From Trileptium ribeirensis (lineage: Eukaryota; Nematoda; Enoplea; Enoplida; Thoracostomopsidae), in the NCBI GenBank assembly GCA_030248225.1, contig JASANE010017582.1, positions 1 through 64,000 of the forward strand: a stretch of 64,000 nucleotides of DNA, in the 5' to 3' direction. Below, one piece after another: positions 22,927-31,076 of this stretch. Under the pieces are notes generated by a model. That model was not told where the DNA came from. It saw nothing but the letters and a program-made list of their open reading frames with translations, and ran no database searches. The stretch's first letter is position 1; each line of letters starts with the position of its first letter. Made by a program: the position numbers and the translations under genes.

Positions 22927-23337
22927 TGTGACAGTTGGTTCCCCACTCTGTCCGTGTATTATTATTCCCTCCGGTGTAACGGCGCTCCCTTCCCCGGTTT
23001 TTCTGCCTTCCCCCCCCCCCCCCCCTTTATATGCCCCCCGCCCTATACCCTCCTCTTTAGATTTTAACCCAATTGCATTCAGCAAATTTAAATGTCGCAC
23101 CTGAATAGATTAAAATCGTGTAGGAAAGATACAGTTTGAACAATTAATGTGTTCTAAAAACGAAGTTTTATTTAATAGTTATTGTTGGTTCGTATTGTAA
23201 GGCTATATCAGTGTATATATATGCCGCTGATCATTAATTTGTATCCGAGTTCGTATTTTTAAAATATGCTGTCTTGAACTGTGCACATATGCATTGGCAA
23301 AACCGTGTTTGTTGCGGTGCTAGCTTGGCTTGTCGCT

Positions 23338-23408
23338 GGCAGCGTGGCCCAGTGGTAGCGGCCTCTGTCTACCACGCCGATGGCCCGGGTTCGAGGCCGC
23401 GTCTGGGG
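23338..23408 (+). promoter_or_regulatory. tRNA-like RNA polymerase III promoter module in the 5' LTR
   Basis: An A-box-like TGGCCCAGTGGT at 23345-23356 and a B-box-like GGGTTCGAGGC at 23387-23397 are spaced as in a tRNA gene. The surrounding text (GGCAGCGTGGCCC to GCGTCTGGG) is tRNA-sized, and a T-run follows at 23409-23415. It does not fold convincingly as a real tRNA, so it is a tRNA-derived (SINE-head-like) module. Whether it is transcribed is unknown. Confidence 0.65.
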
Positions 23409-24123
23409 GTTTTTTTGGATTTTGATGGTTTTTTCTACTTTTTGAGAATTTTAGCCCAAAGGATGCGGGTTTTTGGTGATTTTTGCTCCCAACCCTTCGT
23501 TAAAGATTTTTGGGGGATTAAACCGAGGGTTTGGAATCAAACTAACCCAATAGGTTGGGAAAACGTCAGGAAAAACGTTGGAAACCGGGGTTTTCTATTT
23601 ATTTGGGTGCCCCTGTGTGTGTGTATCTGATTTGTATATGTGTACCATATACTGGTGTGTAACCGGGTGTAAGTGTGAATTATGCATGTGTAATTAATTG
23701 TCTAGTGAGTGTGATTTCTAAGTTTTAAAATTTTAAATCTAAAAATTATTTTTAAAACCGGAAATCGGGTTCGTGGGTTTATACAGGGATGTGACTTTTA
23801 TGTTTTGATTAAAATTAATTTTACACATCCCTGTACTTTTGCATTTATTTTTGGGTTCAAAATTGGGTGTGAGTTCGGAGTTTTACGTGTGGGTGTGAAT
23901 TTCGAGTGTAAAATTGAGGTTTTTATTTTGATTTACTTTTGAGTGTGGATTCCGGGAATCCGGAAATAAGTCAAAACAATCTCGAAAATTTTGACATTTC
24001 AAAATTTTGGTATTTAAACGATTTCACCATGCTCTCGGTGCCTCATTTTGCCTCAAGATCAACGAATAGGTAAGTGGCGCTGCCACATTTTATTGTGTAT
24101 TAATTGTGTAATTTACTGGGTTT

Positions 24124-24129
24124 AATAAA
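24124..24129 (+). promoter_or_regulatory. Candidate polyadenylation signal in the LTR
   Basis: AATAAA in the last 90 bases of the 5' LTR, repeated at 35131-35136 in the 3' LTR, where it would serve transcript 3'-end formation. Confidence 0.5.
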
Positions 24130-24216
24130 CATTTTTGGGTGAATTGTTCGAATCTTAGTTGTAATTCATAGCACATAAACTTGAAACACATACCTAGGCT
24201 CACACGGGCTACATTT

Positions 24217-24237
24217 TGGTGCCGCAAGCCTGGATCG
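24217..24237 (+). other. Primer-binding site
   Basis: TGGTGCCGCAAGCCTGGATC starts three bases after the 5' LTR. Its reverse complement ends in CCA and can be read as the acceptor 3' half (TTGCGGC plus discriminator A), a T-stem half and the TTCGATC loop of a tRNA, so the match extends for about 21 bases. I do not assign the tRNA species. Confidence 0.85.
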
Positions 24238-24427
24238 AAAACAAGGTAGCCCTTAAGCATATGAAAATGGGTTTAAACTAAGAATTTTAATTTTAAAATT
24301 TACGTAACCTAAGAGTAATTGAGGCAAATATAGGCTATATTTTTTTGTTTGGAAACTGGAGTTTAAGGACGACCTGAATTCTTCGGAAGCTTTTATAGAA
24401 AATCTATATCGTAGATACACAGGTGGT

Positions 24428-25474
24428 TTGTGTGAGCCGAAAAATAAGAAAACAAAATACGACAAATCCAGTATGAGTGTTCACAAAAGTAATACAGCTA
24501 CCCCCGGTGCGTGTGATGAAAATTTTAGAATAGCATCCGCACCATACGAGCGCCGAGCTGTCGAAATTAAAAACGTTCCCTTATATATGGGTAATTTTGG
24601 TGATGATTTTGAGGAATGGTTGGGGACCTTTGAAAGGGTGGCTTTAGCTAACGAATGGGATGAAACTGACATGGCACGCTTACTCCCCGCATATTTAAGA
24701 GAGGACGCCGCGAGAAAATGGGAATCTCTTCCAGCTGGGGTACAGAAAAGTTATAACTTAGTAAGAATGTCTCTTAAGGAATTATTAATACCTAAGGAGA
24801 TTACTAATCAGTATAGCATTCAATTAAGAGCTAGGACACAAGGGCCGAAAGAGCCTGTTGAGATTTACGCAAGAGATATTGAACGTCTGGTTCGCAAGGC
24901 ATATCCAACTATTGACGTAGACAGTAGGGAACGTGTAGCTATGGATAACTTTTTGAACGGACTTAAACATACGATTAAGAGGTTCGTCATGACATCAAGT
25001 CCAGCTACATTTCAAGCTGCAATAGCTCGTGCTTGCGAGCAGGAATGCTACGAGAGATTGGATTTGCCTTGGGAACCCGGACGTTCTTGCTATGAAGCAA
25101 ATATTGTTAATACACAAAAACGCGAAACATCAATTGAGTTAGAGCGTAAGATGGAAGATCTTCTGAAACTCAACAAACAATTACTCCAAACTATTATAGA
25201 CATTAAGAACAAACCTGAAAAAGGTAATTTTTCGAATAATCTATATTCAGAGCAAATTAGGAATAGAATGACGTCTGATGGACGAAAAATTTGTGATTTT
25301 TGTAAAAGACCGGGCCACATTAAGTTCAATTGCCCGCAGCGCAGATCTGAGTTTTCGAATAGACCTATACATAATAACTTTTGGCCTTCGAATAGGACTC
25401 CACAAAATTTTTGGCAACCTCAGGGTGGCCGTACTTATATGAATCCAACAGCGCCTGTATTTATATATGCCTAG
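24428..25474 (+). CDS. gag: Gag polyprotein of the LTR element
   Basis: 348 residues, intact. Structural protein that packages the element RNA. The central region from about residue 55 (MGNFGDDFEEWLGTFERVAL) through DAARKWESLP and the long helical stretch to ARACEQECYERL matches the Ty3/Gypsy retrotransposon gag (capsid) family. A CCHC zinc knuckle (CDFCKRPGHIKFNC) occupies residues 289-302 with C289, C292, H297 and C302. The ATG at 24428 is the first in frame; the tail is rich in N, P and F. It overlaps the next frame by 8 bases (ATGCCTAG), so translation of the following protein would need frameshifting or reinitiation. Confidence 0.93.
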   Translation: MCEPKNKKTKYDKSSMSVHKSNTATPGACDENFRIASAPYERRAVEIKNVPLYMGNFGDDFEEWLGTFERVALANEWDETDMARLLPAYLREDAARKWESLPAGVQKSYNLVRMSLKELLIPKEITNQYSIQLRARTQGPKEPVEIYARDIERLVRKAYPTIDVDSRERVAMDNFLNGLKHTIKRFVMTSSPATFQAAIARACEQECYERLDLPWEPGRSCYEANIVNTQKRETSIELERKMEDLLKLNKQLLQTIIDIKNKPEKGNFSNNLYSEQIRNRMTSDGRKICDFCKRPGHIKFNCPQRRSEFSNRPIHNNFWPSNRTPQNFWQPQGGRTYMNPTAPVFIYA

Positions 25475-25976
25475 TCGTAGAACTCCGCCTAGCCCGCAGC
25501 CGCAGTCAAACTTGTGTTTCGGCAGTCGATGTGCTCATGCAGCGAGAGATCGTAACGATGTTCGCAGTACCAGTTCTGGACATAGCCAAACTGAACACCA
25601 GCAACTCGATTGGAAATCGGAAGTGGAAAGACTACGCGAACAAAATGAGAGGTTAGCGAATAGGATAATGGGAAGCCCTAACGTAACTAGCCCCTCTCAA
25701 GCCCTGGTGTGTGAAGTTAGGCATCCTGAAGCAATACAAGAAAGTGGACTCACAGTTGTCATGACATACTTCGGTGACAAGATGGAATCGCTTGAACCTA
25801 AAGCATCGTGTTATGAAATTTCGGTCAAACGGAATGAGTATCAATGTTCTAATCAAAATACAAGTTTTATGACCCAAAACTCACCACTGGATGGTGATGT
25901 TTTAAATCCATATTATAAAATGTGTTCGCAGTTACCAAAAATTATGTTACAACAATTTTATCATCAAATTTCTTAA
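25467..25976 (+). CDS. Linker frame after gag, unknown function
   Basis: 169 residues in the frame +1 to gag, in the same frame as the later protease and reverse transcriptase. The ATG overlaps the gag stop. The N-terminal part is proline/serine/glutamine-rich, followed by a short charged helix-like stretch (WKSEVERLREQNERLANRIM) resembling a coiled coil. No domain was recognised. It is probably the N-terminus of the pol polyprotein, cut short by a frame change before the Tudor region. Confidence 0.6.
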   Translation: MPSRRTPPSPQPQSNLCFGSRCAHAARDRNDVRSTSSGHSQTEHQQLDWKSEVERLREQNERLANRIMGSPNVTSPSQALVCEVRHPEAIQESGLTVVMTYFGDKMESLEPKASCYEISVKRNEYQCSNQNTSFMTQNSPLDGDVLNPYYKMCSQLPKIMLQQFYHQIS

Positions 25977-26690
25977 TTTTTGGTAATTCTAGAATATCAA
26001 CAACCATGTCAGTCACTGTAACGTCAACGATGGAAGGAGTCCGAGATAGATCCTTCTCCTCGGTAAGAACTGGGTCATCGTACAAAGAGCCGCCGGTAGC
26101 TGGTCGGGCGTACCCAAAACGGAGAGCACTATACGTTGGAAGCAAACTGCGAGCCACGGTGGAGGCCGCAGAATTTACTAACAAGATTTGGGTGTTGCTC
26201 ATCCGGGAAAAGTGCTATATGGAGCTCATAAACGCTTGCCTTCCCCGGCCGACGAGCTCATTTTTATGGATGAAGTGGATGCCCGGGTTAGAAAGCGGTG
26301 CTTAGTGGTAATGGCTGGGCAACCCCTGCGTGGTGAAATCGTTGCTACGGAACAAAAAGGGGAATATAAGGTGTGGATGGTGGATGTGGGACGTGGCAAC
26401 ACGTGCCACCTTCGTGAGATGTTTGCGATGGCCCGACATCCTGTGCTGGCTAGTTTGCCAGCACAAACTTTTCAGGTAGAGCTGCACAACGTAATGCCGC
26501 CGAACGGTCAAATAACGTACGGGCCGTTCACATTTAGCTTTCTCCAGCGCCTCGTCAATCAAGAGGTAATGCTGGAGATCGCTGATATCTACAGCCCTAG
26601 TTACTACTCGGTACGGATGACGATCGGGCTACGTCACGGGGTGGCCGAATTGCTGGTGACTAGGGGCCATGGCCAGTCCGACAATCTCTC
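25977..26690 (+). pseudogene. Extended Tudor domain in the LTR element polyprotein (frame-disrupted)
   Basis: The region starts in one frame at about 26129 (YVGSKLRATVEAAEFTNKIW) and continues from about 26225 in the next frame: DARVRKRCLVVMAGQPLRGE, EYKVWMVDVGRGN, then LPAQTFQVELHNVMPPNG, and a trailing SN-like part ending near GVAELLVTRG at 26660. The pattern RGEIV..EYKVW.VDxG...LPAQ....L..V.P is that of extended Tudor domains, which bind methylarginine in Piwi/Argonaute-type partners. The usual DYG cage tyrosine is valine here (DVG), so ligand binding may be altered. The single frame change inside the domain means it is not translated whole from a plain reading. Confidence 0.78.
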
Positions 26691-26948
26691 AGGTGCCAGG
26701 GCGTCATCTGGGGCCCTGGCAGAAAGGTTGTCGGATGACGACGTCCTGTTCCTCCGGGAAAATCGCTTATCCCGGGATGACTATCACTGCTTATCCTGCT
26801 ACGGAACTGACGTCATTGTCTTGGTAGACGAGTGGCTGGACGAACCGATTAGGAGCCCCAGGCCGGGTATTGCAAGGATTGCAATCACGAGTGGTTCCAT
26901 CTACCATATAACAACACGGCAACACCCCAGCAGCGGGCATCCGATCAG
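26691..26948 (+). other. Polyprotein linker between Tudor and NADAR modules
   Basis: It is open in the same frame as the second half of the Tudor region (ends TAG-region 27036). The text (ALAERLSDDDVLFLRENRLS and the following residues) has no recognised domain. Another frame change occurs between about 26940 and 27030, after which the frame is that of protease and reverse transcriptase. Confidence 0.5.
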
Positions 26949-28400
26949 GTGGCTCAGGCGATTGACCTATCGAAGCCTATGCGAGCAAATTTCCTTGGAC
27001 GTGTTTCCACGCAACCGGAACTTCATTCAGAGGTAAGGAATGTACGGGTATCAGAGGAACGTGGTAAATTGGGCAGAGAGGTCCACCAGTGTGAGTGCGA
27101 ATATGTGTGTGATGTGTGTATCTACAGTAAGAGTAATGTAATAATTTCAGCACGTTTTAAGGAGACTACAATTTTAGGTCAGGTCACGGTGTTACCGTTC
27201 TTCGGAAGCCAAAATATATTGTCTAATCATTTCAGAGTATGGCTGAAGGTGGATGGTAAGTACTTTAATTCTACTGAGCAATGTTATATGTTTTACAAAT
27301 GTTGCTTTGCCCAGGATTTCCGAGTAGCAAATGCTGTTTTGCAGGAAAAGCAGCCGAAAATCCAAAAGTTAATGACTAAGGCTTCAGAGCTTGTCCGCAG
27401 GAGTTCAAAAGCCTGGATACGTTCCGGGTTAGCTTTAGAGACAATGTATAAAGCTAATTTTATTAAGTTCTCAACAAATAGAAAACTCAGGATAGTTTTG
27501 AAGAATACAGGGGCAAAATATTTGGCCGAAGCAAGTTGTGATAAGTTTTGGGGATGTGGTATTGAGATAGATAATCCGGACATACATGATATTTCTCAAT
27601 ACGTAGGGTCTAATTGGATAGGGAAAATACTAATGAAAATAAGACCGAACTTATTTCTAAATTATACGTGCGCCCATGTTAACGAGACTGGAAAATTTTG
27701 CGTTTATACCGGGAACAACATAGGTAATGACCGACAACTGAATAGAGTACCACTATTATTAGGTAGATTGTTTGAGGAAATACCTGTGGAAATTTTATTT
27801 GATACAGGTTGTAATATTTGTTTGGTAAACTTTTACACCGCCAAACGAGTAAGTGAATTCGATTCGGTATGGAAACCGGTGTCAACCGATCAAGTGGCGA
27901 AAACGGTAAGCGGCCACGGTCTGGAGCTGTTGGGCATCATCGAGATGAAATTACGAATTGGTGGAGGAAGCTACGTACAATCGAACTATGTAAGTAAAAG
28001 TATTCCTTATGATGTTATTTTAGGAGTTAATTTCATGATAAGATATGCCTGTATTTTGAACATGCCCAAAGGAGAATTACACATAGGTAAACATATGTTC
28101 AAGATGTGGAACTGGCACGCTTCAGATGATAAGTGGATTGCAAACGTGAACTCTGAACAGGGTTCGTCTCAGAACAAAGATCAAAACGAATTCACTTCAA
28201 CACCAAATGAGATTGCAGAAATTGAGACTTCTATCCCCAATTTGTCATTGCCAGAGTCTCAGCTCAGTATAACACAGAAAAACTTATTAATTCGATTTTT
28301 GAATTCACAAGAAAATGTATTTCCCTTATATGACTATGATTTAGGCCGATTAAAGTATACTAAACATTCTATCAACTGTGATAATAGTCCCCCTATTTGA
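26949..28400 (+). CDS. pol (part): NADAR (YbiA-like) domain followed by aspartic protease
   Basis: 483 residues. Residues ~83-235 (27195-27653) are a NADAR domain: LPFFGSQNILSNHFRVWLKV, then a VDGKYFNSTEQCYMFYK block with the conserved glutamate (E110), KFSTNRKLRIVLKNTGAKYL, the signature CDKFWGCG (W201, G202, G204) and SNWIGKILMKIR. NADAR enzymes cleave N-glycosidic bonds: YbiA-type act on riboflavin-pathway intermediates, and others remove ADP-ribose from guanine. All core motifs look present. Residues ~265-370 are the retroviral-type protease with FDTGCNICLVN (D285-T-G) and a later VILGVNFMI flap/loop. The ATG is the first in frame and probably not a real start; the protein would be part of Gag-Pol. 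A TGA ends the frame just before the reverse transcriptase. Confidence 0.88.
   Translation: MAQAIDLSKPMRANFLGRVSTQPELHSEVRNVRVSEERGKLGREVHQCECEYVCDVCIYSKSNVIISARFKETTILGQVTVLPFFGSQNILSNHFRVWLKVDGKYFNSTEQCYMFYKCCFAQDFRVANAVLQEKQPKIQKLMTKASELVRRSSKAWIRSGLALETMYKANFIKFSTNRKLRIVLKNTGAKYLAEASCDKFWGCGIEIDNPDIHDISQYVGSNWIGKILMKIRPNLFLNYTCAHVNETGKFCVYTGNNIGNDRQLNRVPLLLGRLFEEIPVEILFDTGCNICLVNFYTAKRVSEFDSVWKPVSTDQVAKTVSGHGLELLGIIEMKLRIGGGSYVQSNYVSKSIPYDVILGVNFMIRYACILNMPKGELHIGKHMFKMWNWHASDDKWIANVNSEQGSSQNKDQNEFTSTPNEIAEIETSIPNLSLPESQLSITQKNLLIRFLNSQENVFPLYDYDLGRLKYTKHSINCDNSPPI
28398..28400 (+). other. In-frame TGA between protease and reverse transcriptase
   Basis: The same reading frame is open on both sides, and the stop sits inside a segment that is normally continuous in Ty3/Gypsy Pol (just before RPYRIPQ). 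It is read as an inactivating change, not as a domain boundary. Confidence 0.75.
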
Positions 28401-29258
28401 CAAAGACCTTATCGCATACCCCAAATGGTCCAGGAGGACATTAAAAATCAATTGGAAAATATGGAAAAGCATGGAATCATTCGGCCATCTGCTTCCCCTT
28501 GGGCTTCACCAGTGGTGATAGTGCGTAAAAAGAACGGCGAAAATAGGCTATGCGTGGATTTTCGAAAATTAAACGCAGTAACTAAATCCGATGTATTCCC
28601 TATCCCACGGATTGATGATTGTCTTGATAAATTGAATGGAGCAAAGTATTTTTCAACTTTAGACTTAACGAGTGGTTACTGGCAAATGGAATTAGATGAG
28701 CAGGATAAGGAAAAAACGGCTTTTATTACAGATAGTGGTTTATATGAATTTAATGTTATGCCGTTCGGATTAAAATGTGCTCCCAGTTCATTTATGCGAG
28801 CCATTAAATTTCTCTTGAGTGGCCTGGAGTCATGTGTCTTATCCTATATAGATGATATATTAATATTTTCGCCGACGTTTGACCAACATTTAAATGATTT
28901 AAGGGAGGTGTTCTATAGATTGAAAGAAGGCAATATGAAACTTAAGCCAAAGAAGTGTTGTTTTGGCCGAACAAAAGTCAATTTTCTGGGCCATGTTGTG
29001 TCGGGAGCTGGGATTGAGCCAGATCCTGAGAAGGTAAGGGCAGTTAGAGAATTTGCAGTACCGAAAAATGTGAAACAGTTAAGAGGTTTTCTAGGTTTAG
29101 TTTCGTACTACAGGAAATTTATAAAAGATTTTGCTAAAAAGGCAACACCACTTAACCGACTTCCAAAGAAAGAGGTCTTTTTTACCTGGACGCCGGATTG
29201 TCAGGAATCTTTCTATGTACTGAAAAATTCATTAATCGAATACCCTGTGTTGAAATGA
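28401..29258 (+). CDS. pol (RT): Reverse transcriptase domain
   Basis: Open from the TGA at 28398 to a second TGA at 29256 in the same frame. Copies the element RNA to DNA. From the first ATG (28425): SPVVIVRKKNGENRLCVDFR (residues 28-47), FSTLDLTSGYWQMEL with catalytic D80, FNVMPFGLKCAPSSFMR, and YIDDILIFSP with D143 and D144, then the connection LRGFLGLVSYYRKFI. All seven Ty3/Gypsy RT blocks can be seen, so apart from the flanking stops the domain looks intact. Confidence 0.95.
   Translation, partial: QRPYRIPQMVQEDIKNQLENMEKHGIIRPSASPWASPVVIVRKKNGENRLCVDFRKLNAVTKSDVFPIPRIDDCLDKLNGAKYFSTLDLTSGYWQMELDEQDKEKTAFITDSGLYEFNVMPFGLKCAPSSFMRAIKFLLSGLESCVLSYIDDILIFSPTFDQHLNDLREVFYRLKEGNMKLKPKKCCFGRTKVNFLGHVVSGAGIEPDPEKVRAVREFAVPKNVKQLRGFLGLVSYYRKFIKDFAKKATPLNRLPKKEVFFTWTPDCQESFYVLKNSLIEYPVLK
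29256..29258 (+). other. In-frame TGA between reverse transcriptase and RNase H
   Basis: The stop falls within the tether, right before PDFSKEFILITDAS. The frame continues unchanged on the other side, so it is a point disruption of a single polyprotein. Confidence 0.75.
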
Positions 29259-30503
29259 CCTGATTTTAGTAAAGAGTTTATTTTAATAACGGATGCGAGC
29301 AACGAAGGATTAGGAGCGGTCCTTTCTCAAAGGGGGGATGGCCTGGAACACGTTATTGCTTACGCGTCGAGGACCTTGGCTCCAGCCGAGAAGAATTATG
29401 GTATCACTGAAAAAGAGGGATTGGCTGTCGTTTGGGCAGTAAAATACTTTAGACATTATTTAATTGGGAAAAAATTCACCATTATAACGGATCATTCAGC
29501 GTTGAAATGGCTAATGAATATCAAAGAAGATAACGGACGTTTATTGAGATGGTCTTTGCTTTTAGCGGAATTTGAATTTGTAGTTGAGCACCGCGCGGGT
29601 AAAATGAATCTGAATAGTGATGCCCTGTCCAGAGGCCCGTATTATCAGCATGCTCCTCAAACCACCCATGAGGATGAAGAAGATCTATTCTTTCCAAAAC
29701 AGGTTAATGTTGCCAGTTATATAACTAATTACGATGTTTCAGACTTCGAAGCAGGTGAGGATTCCGGTGATGTCGTTGAAAGACTTGGTACAAGAAGGAA
29801 TATACGACATATGCAAAGGACGGATCAAGAGTTACAACCAACTATTCGATATCTGGAAGACCCCGACGCTATGAGTAGTAAGGAAGAAAAATCGAAGTAT
29901 GCAAGTTATATATTACTTAACAGAATATTATACAATGTATGGGAAGAAATGAGACCAAATCGAAGAAATAAAACCCGTTATCGTTTAGTACTCCCAAAAA
30001 TTTTGAGAATGGAAATTACGGAGGCTTTACATGATGATATCCTAGGTGGTGGACATATGGGGTTTGACCGAACTTTCGCGAAAATACGGGAAAGATTTTA
30101 CTGGGAATCCATGTACTCCGACATTAAAAACTGGTGTTTGTCCTGTGTGTTCTGTGCCACGAAAAAGGATCCGTCGACAAAAACAAAGGCGGCACTCCAG
30201 TCCATTCCCGTTGGAGACAGACCTTTCGATATAATTGCCGTGGATTGTGTCGGACCATTTAAGCAGACGGAAAGAGGGAATAAACACATAGTTGTCTTTA
30301 CAGAGTACTTAACCAAGTGGGCAGATGCATTTGCAGTACCAGATATAACGAGTGAGACTATAGCTCGGCTTGTAGTGGAAGAAATTATTTGTCGTTACGG
30401 TGCACCATCTAAACTTCTTTCTGACCGCGGTTCAAATTTCATGAGTGAGCTAGTACGATGGATTTGTCATTTCACAGATACCCGAAAATTAAATACGTCG
30501 CCA
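29259..30503 (+). CDS. pol (RH-IN): RNase H and truncated integrase
   Basis: The frame is open from the TGA at 29256 to 31076. RNase H begins with FILITDASNEGLGAVLSQ, followed by YGITEKEGLAVVWAVKYFRH and TIITDHSALKWL, the classic Ty3/Gypsy arrangement. The integrase starts with the zinc-binding HDDILGGGHMGF...CLSCVFC (H219, H227, C257, C260, counted from the ATG at 29376). The core has D290 (FDIIAVDCVGPF) and D350 (LLSDRGSNF). The third catalytic residue, the glutamate expected some 35 residues later, and the C-terminal domain are missing, because after KLNTS the sequence changes to env-like text. The integrase is therefore inactive in this copy. Confidence 0.92.
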
Positions 30504-31076
30504 GTAAAAATTAACCCCTGTAATCAGTGTATTATTGCGTTACCGTGCGGATGTGGTATGACTGTGAGGGGTATGACTTTACCTCTTAGGAGACACGAGT
30601 GTTTTTCAAAGTCAGTAATCGAAAATATGCCCAGTGACTATATTTTTCGTGAACTGGATGTTAGGAACAGTTCGCTCGCTGGAGCAATGGGGATTTATAT
30701 AGACACTCCTAGCAGGGAAAATTTGAAGTTGTATTTTGAACATAACTTAAAGTCTGATTCTGAAAGTGCCGTTAACTTTACTAAGTTTCAGGAAAGGATC
30801 ATCAACCAAAGTAAGTCTTTTGTATCTGAGGATGTTGCCTTACAAAAGTATGTTGACATACAAATTTCAAAAATTAAAAACCCAGATTCAAGTAATTGGT
30901 TATACGTTATCATCTTAGCTGTCGGAGAAGTAATACTATTCTGGCTCTTATTTGTAATGTTAGTAAATACAAATTCTGGTGGTCCAACTATAGTGATGGA
31001 CCAGCAGCGCAACATACAACAATCCGAAATACCACGCTCTCGAATTTGCAAAACTAAACGCTTCAAAAAAACGTAG
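30504..31076 (+). pseudogene. env-like: C-terminal remnant of an env-like membrane protein
   Basis: About 190 residues fused in frame to the integrase core. It is cysteine-bearing at the start (CNQCIIALPCGCG), polar in the middle, and has one strong hydrophobic segment near residues 508-530 (counted from 29376), WLYVIILAVGEVILFWLLFV, followed by a short polar tail. This layout (ectodomain, single membrane anchor, short tail) matches the env proteins of errantivirus-like elements. The N-terminal part, signal peptide and any fusion region are absent through the deletion. The env family was not identified. Confidence 0.6.

Larger units (their letters stand above)
22927..24213 (+). repeat. 5' LTR
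   Basis: About 1287 bp, TG...CA. It carries a C-rich tract at 23010-23045, a tRNA-like module at 23338-23408, and AATAAA at 24124. It matches the 3' LTR almost throughout. Confidence 0.96.

Noticed and set aside
23274..23630. 118-residue open frame in the 5' LTR, with a shorter version in the 3' LTR
   Set aside because: It lies wholly within LTR sequence, crosses the tRNA-like module and is not conserved in length between the two LTRs.
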